In this document: positions 33,601-43,045 of the stretch, piece after piece
Layout: the number at the start of each line of letters is the position of its first letter
Position numbering within the stretch: the first letter of the stretch is position 1
Origin: Phycisphaerales bacterium
GTDB lineage: Bacteria > Planctomycetota > Phycisphaerae > Phycisphaerales > UBA1924
Reading direction: 5' to 3'
Length of the DNA: 64,000 nt
NCBI GenBank assembly: GCA_007693785.1
Contig: RECY01000026.1
Coordinates: 310,001 to 374,000, forward strand
The notes under the pieces: model-generated
The model's input: only the letters and a program-made list of their open reading frames with translations
What the model was told of the DNA's origin: nothing
Database searches by the model: none
Position numbers and translations under genes: made by a program

Positions 33601-34700
33601 AGGCGAAGCTCCCGACGCCCGAAGTTCAACGCCATCGCGTCCTTCGCCATCGCGAGCGTCTCCTCGGCCAGCTTGTTCGCGCGGTCCGTCCCGGCGCGGA
33701 TGATCTCCACGACCTCCGCCTCGGCGTTGGGGCCCTCATATTTTGCCCGTCGCTCGCGCATCGGCTCCAGCAGCTCGTTCACCGCCTCGATCACGGCCGC
33801 CTTCACGTGCCCGTCGCCCAGGTTGTCCCCGCGCCGGTACCGGTCCTTCAGCTCCGACACCTGCGCCTTGTCGCGCATGAAGATCTCCGCGTAGTCGAAG
33901 ACCGGGTTGATCGTCGGGTCGCCCGGGTCGTCGGGGTTGCGGCTCTGCCCCGGGTACATCGCGTTGATCTTCTTTTTGACTTCCTTCGGCGTGTCGCTCA
34001 GGAAGATCGCGTTGTGCAGGCTCTTGCTCATCTTGTGCTTGCCGTCGGTCCCGACCAGGCGCGCGACGCGCCCGATCTTGGCCGCGGGGATCGGGAACAA
34101 GCCGCCGGCCGCCGGGTAGCCCGCGTCCTCGGTCTGCGGGTCGACCCCGCAATAGACCTGGTTGAACCGGCGCGCCACCTCGCGGCACATCTCGATGTGC
34201 GCCACCTGGTCTTCCCCCACCGGGATCAGGTCCGGGCGGAACGCGAGGATGTCCGCGCACTGCCCGACGGCGTACATGGGAAAGCCGAAGCTGTACGAGT
34301 CCCCGAGGCCCTTGTCCTCGATCTCGGTCTTCAGCGTCGGGTTCCGCATCACGCGGTTGAAGGGCACCAGCATCGCGAGGAACCAGGTCAGCTCCGCGAT
34401 CGCCGGCACCTCGGTCTGGAGCACGATCGTGGACTTTTCCGGGTCGATCCCGGCCGCCAGCCAGTCCTTGGTGATCTCGATCGTGCTCTCGCGGATCTCG
34501 CTCGCCTTGTCGGCCCGGGTCGTGTAGGCGTGCATGTTCGCGAGCAGGAAGTAGCAGTCGTACTCGTCCTGCAGCGCGACGCGGGTCTCGAGGCTGCCCA
34601 CCCAGTGCCCAAGGTGCAGGCGCCCGGTGGGCGTGTCGCCGGTGAGGATGCGGGGCTTGGGGGCGTGGGTCGCGGGCGGTTCGTCGGTGTGGTCGGGCAT
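33597..34700 (-). CDS. trpS: Tryptophanyl-tRNA synthetase
   Basis: Charges tRNA-Trp. 367 residues; PRILTGDTPTGRLHLGHWVGSL holds the HIGH-type motif (HLGH), with VGEDQVAHIEM, and the KMSKS loop is exact (KHKMSKSLHNAI). ATG at 34700 is chosen over upstream frame extension to 34730. C-terminal anticodon-binding helices are present. Stop codon overlaps the VTT gene's stop, so the two transcripts converge with no spacer. Confidence 0.95.
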   Translation of the reverse strand: MPDHTDEPPATHAPKPRILTGDTPTGRLHLGHWVGSLETRVALQDEYDCYFLLANMHAYTTRADKASEIRESTIEITKDWLAAGIDPEKSTIVLQTEVPAIAELTWFLAMLVPFNRVMRNPTLKTEIEDKGLGDSYSFGFPMYAVGQCADILAFRPDLIPVGEDQVAHIEMCREVARRFNQVYCGVDPQTEDAGYPAAGGLFPIPAAKIGRVARLVGTDGKHKMSKSLHNAIFLSDTPKEVKKKINAMYPGQSRNPDDPGDPTINPVFDYAEIFMRDKAQVSELKDRYRRGDNLGDGHVKAAVIEAVNELLEPMRERRAKYEGPNAEAEVVEIIRAGTDRANKLAEETLAMAKDAMALNFGRRELRL

Positions 34701-34758
34701 GACGCGAACCATAGCTCCCGGGTGTCGCACGGTCGGCCCGATCGGCTAGGCTGCGAGG

Positions 34759-35334
34759 ATGCCCGTCCTTCGCACCCGCGTGCTGTCGACGCCGCTTGAG
34801 CCGCTGACCGCGATCAGCCTGGACGCCGACCCGCTCCGCGCGCCCGCCGGGGCGGTGCTGGTCTGCCTGGAGTTCGGGCACCGGGTGTCGGGGGCGCAGG
34901 GCGAGCTGTCGCGCCTGCTGGAGACGCCGGACCCGCCGGACGAGGTCGCCCCGGGGGTCTGCCCCGTGCTGGACGCGGCGGAGGCGCAGCTCGGCGAGTA
35001 TTTCGCGGGCGCGCGGCGCGCGTTCGAGGTGCCGATGCTGACGCTGGGGACCGAGTTTCAGCGCCGGGTGTGGGGCGAGCTCGGCCGCATCCCGTTCGGC
35101 GCGACGATCAGCTACGGGCGGCTCGCCGAGCGCGTGGGCTCGCCCGGCGGGGCGCGGGCGGCGGGGGGCGCGAACGGGGCGAACCGCATCGCGATCCTGA
35201 TCCCCTGCCACCGCGTGATCGACGCGGACGGTGCGCTGCACGGGTACGGCGGCGGGCTGGCGCACAAACGCCGCCTGCTTGAGATCGAGGGGGCGCTCCA
35301 TCCCGCGCCGCTTTTCGAGGCGACCGATCGGTAA
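34759..35334 (+). CDS. ogt: Methylated-DNA-protein-cysteine methyltransferase
   Basis: Direct repair of O6-alkylguanine; the alkyl is moved to Cys150 in IPCHRVI. 191 residues. Seen: FQRRVWGELGRIPFGATISYGRLAERVG (the DNA-binding helix region) and the YGGGLAHKRRLLEIE C-terminus. A short Gly/Ala insertion (SPGGARAAGGANGANR) sits before the active site. No regulator is adjacent. Confidence 0.93.
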   Translation: MPVLRTRVLSTPLEPLTAISLDADPLRAPAGAVLVCLEFGHRVSGAQGELSRLLETPDPPDEVAPGVCPVLDAAEAQLGEYFAGARRAFEVPMLTLGTEFQRRVWGELGRIPFGATISYGRLAERVGSPGGARAAGGANGANRIAILIPCHRVIDADGALHGYGGGLAHKRRLLEIEGALHPAPLFEATDR

Positions 35335-35372
35335 GCCCCTTTCGGCTACCATCCCGTCAGGAGGTGCCCCCG

Positions 35373-36098
35373 ATGCCCAACCCGCCAGCCCCCACCGACG
35401 CCCCGGCCCCGCGTCTGTACGACCTTGACGCCGACGAGCTGATGGCGTCCGAGCAGTTTTCCGACCGCGTCTCGCTGCTCCCGGGCGAGCGGGCCCAGCT
35501 CAACGCCGGGGAGCGCCTCCGCATCCTCTGGGGGCAGGACATGCTCCGCGACGTGCTCGACGGTCGGTACCGGGCGGTGGTCTGCGGCGTCAACGACGCC
35601 GACAACGCCCACGGGATCATCGCCCAGCTCGTCAGCCTCGTGACCACGAGCCAGTGGTCCCCGCAGAGCGTGACGAGCTTCGCGAAGATGTTCCAGGAGT
35701 CGGTCAGCGTCCACGCGCGGGACGACCGCGAGCCGTACATCCTGAAGTACGACCTGGACAGCCTGATGATCTTCGCGTTGCTGCGTCCGCGCGGGCGGGA
35801 GCACTTTACGGTGCAGGACCTGAGCCGCGGGTTCGCGACGGTGACCAAGATGCTCGCCGGTCGGGCCGAGCGTCGCCCGGTGGCGAGCGTGAGCTTCCTC
35901 GGGGCCCGGAGCAACCGCCTGGTGGACGAGGAGGGTCGGGAGCCGAGCTTCGAGACGGTCTGCCGCACGATGTACGACAGCGGGTTCCGGGGCGACGTCT
36001 ACCCGAGTCCGGCGCTGTGGCAGTTCGGGCACGTGGGGGTCTTCCCCAGCTATCCCTTCCCCGAGGGTGTTGCGCGGATGCGTGAGGGCAGCAGCTGA
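35373..36098 (+). CDS. Conserved-looking hypothetical protein
   Basis: 241 residues, soluble, no signal or membrane helix. I recognise no domain. Notable parts: LYDLDADELMASEQFSD, WGQDMLRDVLDGRYRAVVCGVND and a C-terminal part beginning near YDSGFRGDVYPSPALWQFG. An AGGAGGTG ribosome site ends five bases before the ATG, which sets this start over GTG 35364. It lies 38 bp after the methyltransferase gene, perhaps in one transcript. No function proposed. Confidence 0.75.
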   Translation: MPNPPAPTDAPAPRLYDLDADELMASEQFSDRVSLLPGERAQLNAGERLRILWGQDMLRDVLDGRYRAVVCGVNDADNAHGIIAQLVSLVTTSQWSPQSVTSFAKMFQESVSVHARDDREPYILKYDLDSLMIFALLRPRGREHFTVQDLSRGFATVTKMLAGRAERRPVASVSFLGARSNRLVDEEGREPSFETVCRTMYDSGFRGDVYPSPALWQFGHVGVFPSYPFPEGVARMREGSS

Positions 36099-36187
36099 GT
36101 CGTCCGCGCCGGGTGGCGTGCGGGGCGGGTGGGTGAAACGCCGCCCGTCGGCTTCCCAAAGATCGCGGTGAGGGGGTCTTTGCCGCC

Positions 36188-36652
36188 ATGGAACCGCACC
36201 GACGCGCCGCGCACGTTCAGGCCGATCAATTCGGGCAGCCCTTTGCGGAGGCCTCGCCCACGGGTCGTGTCGTGGACCGGGACGCCGGGCCCGGCGAGCG
36301 TGCGTACGCGATGTGGACGCACCTGGGCCCGATGATCGCTTGGTTTGTCGCGGCCGGGAGCAGCGGGATCGGGTTCCCGATCCCCCTCGCGGTCGCCTGG
36401 ATCATGTGGCTGAGCCGGAAGAACGACTCGCCCTTCCTCGACGACCACGGCAAGCAGTCGCTCAACTTCCAGATCTCGCTGATCGCGATCTTCCTGATTC
36501 TCATTTTACTCGCGATCCCGACGTGCTTCGTGACCTTCGCGGCCAGCCCGTTGATCATCGTCCTCGCGATCGTGGGGGCGATCATGGGATCGGTCGCCGC
36601 CAACCGGGGCGAGTTCTTCCGCTATCCGATGACGTGGACGTGGGTGAAATAA
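36188..36652 (+). CDS. DUF4870-like membrane protein
   Basis: 154 residues. A hydrophilic N-terminus, then AMWTHLGPMIAWFVA, GIGFPIPLAVAWIMWLSRKNDSPFLDDHGKQSLNFQISL, and a long last helix region (LILILLAIPTCFVTFAASPLIIVLAIVG in overlapping segments). The block D-D-H-x-K-x-x-LNFQIS is typical of DUF4870. Function unknown. An ATG start at 36188 follows the previous gene by 89 bp. Confidence 0.8.
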   Translation: MEPHRRAAHVQADQFGQPFAEASPTGRVVDRDAGPGERAYAMWTHLGPMIAWFVAAGSSGIGFPIPLAVAWIMWLSRKNDSPFLDDHGKQSLNFQISLIAIFLILILLAIPTCFVTFAASPLIIVLAIVGAIMGSVAANRGEFFRYPMTWTWVK

Positions 36653-36706
36653 ACCCATGGTCGCCCGGCGACCGTGCCTCGGCGACTGAGCCGGCTATCG
36701 GGCCGG

Positions 36707-37336
36707 CTACCGGGCCGGCACGCCGCGGACCACGGCCCCGTCGGCGACGTCGCGCACCACCACCGCCCCGGCCCCGATCACGCACCCGGCCCCGATCGAG
36801 ACCTCCGGCAGCACGCACGCCCCGATCCCCACCAGCGTGTCGTCCCCGATGCGGACGCCCCCGCCCAGCACCGCGCGCGGCGCGACGTGGGCGTTGGTCC
36901 CGATCTCGCAGTCGTGCTCCACGATCGCCGCCGAGTTGATCGTTGCGTGGTCGCAGACCATCGATCGGCTGTTGACGATCGCCCCGGCCCCGACGAGCAC
37001 GCCCGCGCCGAGCACCGCGCTCGGGCTGATGAACGCCATCGGGTGGACCACCGTCGCCGCCGGCGTGTGCAGGTGCGTCAGCAGGCGTCGGCGCAGCGCC
37101 AGACGCCCGGTCGCGAGGATCCACGGGCGCTCGCCGAGCGCGTGCGCGTCGTCGATGTTCCCCAAGCGCTCGAGCGCCTTGCCCACGGTGCGGATCTCGG
37201 CCGACGCGTTGTCGTCCAAAAACCCCGCCATGGAGAACCCCGCGAGCTGGGCGGCCTCGGCGACCACGAGCGCGTGCCCGCCGCCGGCGATCAGGACCAG
37301 TTCCGTCTGCTGCGTGCTGGGAGGCGTGACGCTCAC
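36707..37336 (-). CDS. NeuD/PglD-like sugar O- or N-acyltransferase
   Basis: 209 residues. An N-terminal Rossmann-like part (LVLIAGGGHALVVAEAAQLAG ... GFLDD) is followed by a left-handed beta-helix of hexapeptide repeats with VHPMAFISPSAVLGAGVLVG, the probable catalytic His in IVEHDCEIG and NAHVAPRAVLGGGVRIGDDTLVGIGA. The family acetylates UDP- or CMP-linked sugars during glycan synthesis. GTG at 37336. Substrate and partner genes are not fixed by context; the glycosyltransferases at 58-63 kb are candidates. Confidence 0.85.
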   Translation of the reverse strand: MSVTPPSTQQTELVLIAGGGHALVVAEAAQLAGFSMAGFLDDNASAEIRTVGKALERLGNIDDAHALGERPWILATGRLALRRRLLTHLHTPAATVVHPMAFISPSAVLGAGVLVGAGAIVNSRSMVCDHATINSAAIVEHDCEIGTNAHVAPRAVLGGGVRIGDDTLVGIGACVLPEVSIGAGCVIGAGAVVVRDVADGAVVRGVPAR

Positions 37337-37523
37337 GCACGCATGATGGACGATCCCGGCCCGCCTGTCCAGTGCCCCGCCTCCGTCGGCGACGCCCGCC
37401 GACGCCCAGGCAACGGACAACCGCCGAGCGCCCTGAGCCGCGGGGCGTCCCGCTGATGCCCGGCGAGCACACCGCAGGCTGGTTTCCAAGCAGAACAAGG
37501 GGGGCCGAACCGCTTGGGGTGTT

Positions 37524-40196
37524 CTACCGCGTCTCGCCCTCGTTCGCGAGCCTTGGCCCCCACACGCCGCCCCCGAGTGCCGGATCGATCGCCCGCAGCC
37601 GGGCGACGTGGGCCCGGGCGGCGGCCCGCTCGCCCGCCTGCGCGCCGTCGTCGCGGACCATCCGGAGCAGCAGCGTCCACAGCTCGACCGCGGTCGGGTC
37701 CAGCTCACTTCCGGGGTTGGCGGCGATCGCGTCGCGTGCGGCTTCGCGCGCCGCCAGGGAGCCGCGGGTCGCCAGCTCGAGGCGCACGCGTTCGGGGGTG
37801 AGGCGGAAGCGGGCGGTCGCGTCGCCCGCGCGTTCGCCGCTTTCGAGGGCGCGACGCACGTCTTCCGCTGCCGCGCCGGGCTCGCGTGCGAGCAGCGCGT
37901 CCACGCCGGCGGCGACGATCGCCCAGTGCGCGAGGTCGAGCCCGTCCGCGTCGAGCAACGCACCGCCGTCGTGCGCGCGCCAGGCGTCGGCGATCGCGCG
38001 GGCCTTGGCGCGCGCGGGCGCGTCCCAGCCTTCGAGCTCGGCCCGCTGCTCCCGCATCGCGCGGAGGCGCTCGCGCACGCCGGCGCGGGCGAGCGCCGCC
38101 GCCGCTTCGCGGATCTCGCGGGCGCTCTCGCGCCCGCTCGTTGCTCGGTGCGGGGCGAAGAACGCGCGGGCGTCTTCGAGCGCCTCGATCGCCCGTCCGT
38201 GCTCGGCGTGGGCGGCGAGACGGCGCAGGGCCGCCGCTTCGGCGCGGGGCACGCGGAGGTCGTGCGCCAGGGCCGCGCTGAACAGGGCGGCGAAGCGGCG
38301 GGGCTCGGCTTCGGGGTCGCTTCGCTCCAGGCGATCGGCGGTCAGCGCGCGCACGCTCGGGTCGTTCGGGTGCGCGGCGAGGGCTTGCGCGAGCAGGGCG
38401 CCCGCCGCGTCCTGCTCGTCGCCCGCTTCGAGCGCCAGCACGCGCGCGAGCGCGACCGTGGGCGAGCGATGAACGGGTGCGCTCTCGTGCGCGAACGGGG
38501 CGAGGGCCTCGGGCGCCGGTCGTCCTGTGCTCGCTTCGTGCAGGCGCGCCCAGCGTTCGAGCACGTCCCACCGGCGCGGGCGCTCGCCCGCGATCGGGGC
38601 GAGGTGCTCGCGCAGCACGCCCCACCCGGCCCGGACGACGCTCGGCGCGGGCGAGTCGTCGCGTGCGTGCAGCTCCGGCGCTTCGCCCGCGAGCGCGAAC
38701 CGCTCGGCGGCTTCGTCGATCGCTCGCTCGCCCGCGCCGTCCCGGATCGTGCGCACGAGTTCGAACGCCGCGCGCTCGAACGACGTCGGCGCGCCGCTCG
38801 CGCCCGGACGGACGCGTGCACCCGCGTCGAGATCAACCGAGGCGCGGTCCTGCGCCGCCTGGGCGAGAGCGCGGGCCCGGGCGTGGAGCGTCTGGAGGCG
38901 TTCGTCGTCGTCCGGCGCCACGCCGATCGCTCGCGCGTCGCGGAGCTGCGCGATCGCCGCATCGCTCGCGCTCCGCACGCGGTCGCGGTCGCTCGGCGGC
39001 GCGCTCGCGCCGGCGAAGAGCACGCCGACGCTCTCGATCGCGACCTCCGCGAGCGTGCGCTCGCTGGCGTCGAGCAGGGTTCGGGCCCGGGCCTCGCGTT
39101 CGGCCCGCGCCCAGCGGTCGAGCAGGGCCTCGATGGTCAGCACCGTGTGCCCGGGCGCGTCCTCGCCGGGGGCGGGCGTGTCGCGCTGCGCGTGGGCCGA
39201 GGCGATCGAGGGGAGCAGGCCCGTCGGGTCGGGCTCGATGAACTGGATCGTGACGATCGTCGCGTCGCGACGGGGCGGGCGTCCGCGGCGCGGGTTGAGG
39301 CGGTCGAGCTCTTCCAGCAGGGCCCGCTGCGCGTCGGCGGCTCCGGGGTCGTTGGTGCGCTCGATGGAGCGGGCGAGGACGAAGACCGTGCGCGGGCCGC
39401 GTGCGGCGAGCGCGGCTCGCAACGCGGGGGCGAGCGCGTTCCCGCCGCCGGGCTCGAGTTGCTCCAGCCATTCGCGGGCGTCGGCTTTGGCGACCGGTGT
39501 CGCGGGCTGCGCGCCCGGGGCGCGGGGGAAGCGGCGTAGGTCGGGTGGTCCGTCCGTCGTGGCGGCGAAGGCGAGGATCTCGAACCGCTGGGCCGCGTCG
39601 AGGCGTTCGATCGAGCGGGCGGCCTCGGCCGTGACGAACCGGAGGCTGCTCGCCATCGGCCCGGAGGTGTCGATCAGGTAGACGACCGTCGGCTCCGCCC
39701 CGCCCCGGACGCCCGCGAAGCGCGGCGCGGGCGCGGGGCCCGGGGGCGTGACGCGCGTCGGTCGCCCGGCTGCGGGCGCGTCGCTGGGCGCGTCCGACGC
39801 CCCCGGGGCGGCGCGGGCGGGGGCGCGCTCGCGGGGCGCGTCCGAGCCCGGCGGTGTGGCGTCCATCGCCGACGCGAGCTCGTGCGCCCGGGTGAGCGAG
39901 GCGCGGAGATCGGCTGGCGGGTCGGGGGCCTGTGGGCTTGCGGCGTGCGCCGGGGCCGAGGCGGGCCGGTCGGGCGGGGGGGTGCTGGAGGTGGTGCTGT
40001 TGCGGGGGGTGTGCAGCGTGACGCCGGCGCCGGCGTCGGGCTCGCCCGCGGGTCGTCGCTCGGGGGCGAGCACGGTGACGGTGACGGTCAGGAGGAGCGC
40101 GAGCAGCGCGCCGTGGACGCACAGGCTGACGGCTGAGGGGACGAGCAGGGCGCGCCAAGGGCCGGGGCGCGTGGGCCCGGGTTCAGTCGTCGTCAT
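37524..40196 (-). CDS. Large VWA-domain protein with N-terminal membrane anchor
   Basis: 890 residues. A single N-terminal helix (LLVPSAVSLCVHGALLALLLTV) anchors it, then a Pro/Ala-rich linker, then a von Willebrand A domain from about 165 to 320. The MIDAS begins VVYLIDTSGPM, where the usual D-x-S-x-S reads D-T-S-G-P, so metal binding may be altered. The long C-terminal part is helical, Ala/Arg/Glu-rich and repeat-like. The start overlaps the 3' end of the DoxX-like gene by 14 bases. The role, perhaps a surface or complex scaffold, is inferred. Confidence 0.78.
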   Translation of the reverse strand: MTTTEPGPTRPGPWRALLVPSAVSLCVHGALLALLLTVTVTVLAPERRPAGEPDAGAGVTLHTPRNSTTSSTPPPDRPASAPAHAASPQAPDPPADLRASLTRAHELASAMDATPPGSDAPRERAPARAAPGASDAPSDAPAAGRPTRVTPPGPAPAPRFAGVRGGAEPTVVYLIDTSGPMASSLRFVTAEAARSIERLDAAQRFEILAFAATTDGPPDLRRFPRAPGAQPATPVAKADAREWLEQLEPGGGNALAPALRAALAARGPRTVFVLARSIERTNDPGAADAQRALLEELDRLNPRRGRPPRRDATIVTIQFIEPDPTGLLPSIASAHAQRDTPAPGEDAPGHTVLTIEALLDRWARAEREARARTLLDASERTLAEVAIESVGVLFAGASAPPSDRDRVRSASDAAIAQLRDARAIGVAPDDDERLQTLHARARALAQAAQDRASVDLDAGARVRPGASGAPTSFERAAFELVRTIRDGAGERAIDEAAERFALAGEAPELHARDDSPAPSVVRAGWGVLREHLAPIAGERPRRWDVLERWARLHEASTGRPAPEALAPFAHESAPVHRSPTVALARVLALEAGDEQDAAGALLAQALAAHPNDPSVRALTADRLERSDPEAEPRRFAALFSAALAHDLRVPRAEAAALRRLAAHAEHGRAIEALEDARAFFAPHRATSGRESAREIREAAAALARAGVRERLRAMREQRAELEGWDAPARAKARAIADAWRAHDGGALLDADGLDLAHWAIVAAGVDALLAREPGAAAEDVRRALESGERAGDATARFRLTPERVRLELATRGSLAAREAARDAIAANPGSELDPTAVELWTLLLRMVRDDGAQAGERAAARAHVARLRAIDPALGGGVWGPRLANEGETR

Positions 40197-41221
40197 CGTC
40201 GTCGCCCTTGGCGAACCCCCCGAAGAGCAGGTGATCGATCGAGAGTCGCCCGGGCCCGAGCAGGAGCAGGGCGAGGGCGGACATGAGCAGGGCGAACTGC
40301 CAGAGGAGGACGTTCCAGGCGCCCGGGTCGAACGGCGGTCGGTCGGGGAGGAACCCGAGCACGGTGGCGCCGGTCTGGACCGCGGGCCCGATCTCGGTGA
40401 GCCAGATCGCGACGAGCATCGTGACGACGAACCCGATCGCGCCGAAGCGCGTCAGGAAGCCGAAGAGGCAGAACAGCCCGAAGACCAGTTCGGTGATCGC
40501 GGCGGCCCAGGCGAGCAGGACGAGACGGTTGCCGGTGCTGGCGACGTCGGGCCAGATGGGCGGGGGCGTCGAGGCGTCGTCGCGCGAGCCGACGGGGTTG
40601 TTCGCGCGGTCCATGAGCAGGACGAGGCGGTAGAGCCCGCGGACCTCGACGGGGCTGGGGAAGTCCGACGCGGTGTAGACCGGGCGGCTCGGCGAGGCGT
40701 CGTCGGGTCGCGGCTGGACGGCGAGGTCATCGCCCGAGTCGTCCCGGTCCGACGCGGGGTAGGCCTGCGGGTTGGACGGGCGGGGGCGGGGCTCGATCGG
40801 CGGGGGCTCGACGGGCTTCAGGCGCGGCTCGGAGCCGTCTTGGTACGAGGCGGCCCGGAGGGTGTACCCGGGCGAGGCGGTGTGGGGGGCCCCGGCGTGG
40901 AACGCGTCGGCGCTGGGCGTGCCCTCGATGGGGAGGGGGGCGTCCTCGTGCGGGGGGAGCGGCGCGTCGTAGGGCTCCGGCTCCGGCTCTGCTGGCGGTG
41001 GCGGGGCGGGCTAGCGATCTGGGGAGGGATCCTGCGGCGGGGCGTCGGGCGGGGTCTTGGGGGCGGGCGGGGCTGGGGAGCGAGACGCCCGCGTTCGCCA
41101 AGCGAGCCGCCGCCTCGCCCTCGACCTCGAACGTCGTGACCACCTTCCCGAGCCCGGCCCAAAGAAAGGTCACCCCGAGCATGACACGCAGGCAGAGCGG
41201 GCTGAAGACGGGCTTGGGCAC
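40183..41221 (-). pseudogene. DoxX-family membrane gene, frame broken in a Pro-rich loop
   Basis: The GTG start at 41221 has AAGGAG upstream and begins PKPVFSPLCLRVMLGVTFLWAGLGKVV, the first DoxX helix. That frame then leaves the coding phase near 41050-41090. The C-terminal helices (NRLVLLAWAAAITELVFGLF, TRFGAIGFVVTMLVAIWL, WQFALLMSALALLLL) are in the next frame, which also contains a TAG at 41011. Between lies a Pro/Glu-rich loop that reads sensibly in the second frame. The part 40183-40614 has its own ATG and could still be translated. Either the gene is truly broken or a C-run was miscalled. DoxX proteins act in periplasmic redox balance. Confidence 0.65.
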
Positions 41222-41668
41222 CGGCGGCTCCTTCGAGAGGCTCGATCGCGACCGGCTGGCACGCCGGGGCGGTTCTCTTCCAACATCTTGCGCTCGCCCC
41301 GACCCGAGGCGAACCAAACCCGCGAACTTTTTCGAACCCTCGGCGTCCCCGATGCGGGTTGTTGGGGACGACGGGCTAGCACTTTTATCAACGTCTTTAC
41401 GTGGCCACCTGTTCGGGTGATCGTTCTCGCGGGGGTCTGGGTGGATCGCCCCCCGATGAAGCAGAGATCGGGCGAAGCGGGGTCGGAACGGGAATCCGCA
41501 GGGGTGCGGGCGGGTGCGTGTGCTAGTATGGGCTCCACTAACCAGCGAATCGGGGGGGATCGGGTCGATGGACGCGGGCGGTTGGTGGGGTGGGTTGGCG
41601 GGTTGGGGGATGTTGCGTGGCGTCGGGTGTCCGGGCGGGCCTGTGGGGCTCGGCGTGGGAGGCGATCC
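41222..41668. other. Divergent intergenic region of doxX and tetR
   Basis: 447 bp. A TAGTAT at about 41525 preceded by TGTGC could be a -10 for tetR, with no clear -35. The first half includes an AT-richer patch (41380-41400). GGAGG lies just before the tetR ATG. No open frame seems coding and no repeat was found. Confidence 0.4.
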
Positions 41669-42295
41669 ATGGCTCGGCTGCCGGCAGCGGAACGGCGGAA
41701 GCAGTTGCTCGACTGCGCGCTGGTGCTGTTCAGCGAGCAGGGCTATGCGCGGGCGACGACGGCCCAGCTCGCCAAGGCGGCGGGCGTCACCGAGCCCATT
41801 ATTTACCGGCATTTCCCGAGCAAGAAGGCGTTGTTCATCGCGCTGATCGAGCGGACGGGGGACGAGACGCTGAGCCGCTGGAAGGCGGACCTGGCGGACG
41901 CCGCCGACCCGGCCGAGCGTCTGCACCGCCTGATCGGGGACAATCCGATGGTGACGCCGCGGGGGTTGAGCGGGTACCGGGTGTTCCTGCAGGCGATCAC
42001 CGAGACGGGCGACGAGGAGATCCGCGAGGCGTTGAACCGGCACATCGCGAAGCTGCACACGTTCATGTGCCGCGAGCTGGCCGAGGCGCAGGGCAAGCAC
42101 CGGGTGACGAGCCGCTACTCGGCCGAGGTGCTGTCGTGGCTGCTGATTAATATTGGTCTGGGCTACGGCGTGCTGACGGCGATGGCGATCCAAGGGCATG
42201 GCCGCGACGAGGCGGGCGTTCACATTCAAGACGTCCTCCGCCGAGTGCTGATCGGTCGCGGCGAGGGGCGCGAGCGCCCGGGCGACGTGGTCTGA
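41669..42295 (+). CDS. TetR/AcrR-family transcriptional regulator
   Basis: 208 residues. The N-terminal HTH is standard: RRKQLLDCALVLFSEQGYARATTAQLAKAAGVTEPIIYRHFPSKKALFIAL, split over residues about 8-58. The ligand domain is helical and not assignable. GGAGG seven bases before ATG supports this start. Divergent from the DoxX gene, which may be its target by the usual TetR logic (inference). An Rrf2 gene follows 200 bp downstream. Confidence 0.92.
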   Translation: MARLPAAERRKQLLDCALVLFSEQGYARATTAQLAKAAGVTEPIIYRHFPSKKALFIALIERTGDETLSRWKADLADAADPAERLHRLIGDNPMVTPRGLSGYRVFLQAITETGDEEIREALNRHIAKLHTFMCRELAEAQGKHRVTSRYSAEVLSWLLINIGLGYGVLTAMAIQGHGRDEAGVHIQDVLRRVLIGRGEGRERPGDVV

Positions 42296-42495
42296 GGCCC
42301 CTCGCCCCTCGCTCTGCGGGGTCACCGGCCGGGGCCGGGCCGGGCCGGGCTGGATCGGGTCGGGCTCGGGCGAGGGCTGGACACAACCCGGGCGTGGAAC
42401 CGGATAGAATCGTCTGAAAGATTCGCCCTGCGGGCTGGTTCGCGGCTGTGGTGTGTGTGCTTCGAGCGGGCGAGGTGGCACAAAGGAGTGTGCGG

Positions 42496-42996
42496 ATGCT
42501 TTCCCAAACGGCCGAGTACGCCCTCCGCGCGATGGCCTGCCTGGCGTACCGCCCGGACGAGTTGACCACGACGCCGGTGCTCGCGAAGCAGACGCAGGTG
42601 CCGAGCAACTATCTCGCGAAGGTGCTCCAGGTGCTCGCGGGTGCGGAGCTGATCGTGGGGCGTCGCGGGGTGGGGGGCGGGTACCGCCTGGCGCGTCCGG
42701 CAACCGAGATCCGCCTGCTGGACGTGATCAACGCGGTCGATCCGGTGGAGCGGATCTCGACGTGCCCGCTGGGGCTGGCGAACCACGGGACGAACCTGTG
42801 CGCGCTGCACCGTCGCCTGGACGAGGCGGCGCGTCGCGTGATCGAAACCTTCGGCGGCTCGACGCTGCACGACGTGATCGCCGAGGCCGCCCCGAGCCTG
42901 CCGCTGTGCGATCAGGAGATGACGGCGAAGCTGCGGATCAACATCGAGGGCTCGCCGAACGCGCCCGCCTACCCGGGGCCGAGCGGGCACGGGTGA
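42496..42996 (+). CDS. Rrf2-family transcriptional regulator
   Basis: 166 residues. Winged helix: MLSQTAEYALRAMACLA, then VLAKQTQVPSNYLAKVLQVLAGAELIVGRRGVGGGYRLARP, with three Cys (STCPLGLANHGTNLCALHRRL and a late LCDQE) that could ligate an Fe-S cluster as in IscR/NsrR. AAAGGAG precedes the ATG. The usual signal is redox, nitric oxide or iron-sulfur state, but the target is unknown here. Confidence 0.88.
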   Translation: MLSQTAEYALRAMACLAYRPDELTTTPVLAKQTQVPSNYLAKVLQVLAGAELIVGRRGVGGGYRLARPATEIRLLDVINAVDPVERISTCPLGLANHGTNLCALHRRLDEAARRVIETFGGSTLHDVIAEAAPSLPLCDQEMTAKLRINIEGSPNAPAYPGPSGHG

Positions 42997-43045
42997 CGCC
43001 CGCAGCCTCTTCGCGTTGCCATCGCCCGCGCGGGTGACCGATTCG

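Noticed and set aside
34759-34800. Ada-type regulator fusion for the methyltransferase
   Set aside because: No HTH or second Cys domain; the protein is only the transferase.
41222-42703. Extension of the minus-strand DoxX frame through the TetR gene
   Set aside because: Covers the antisense of a clear TetR gene; the first DoxX helix starts at 41221.
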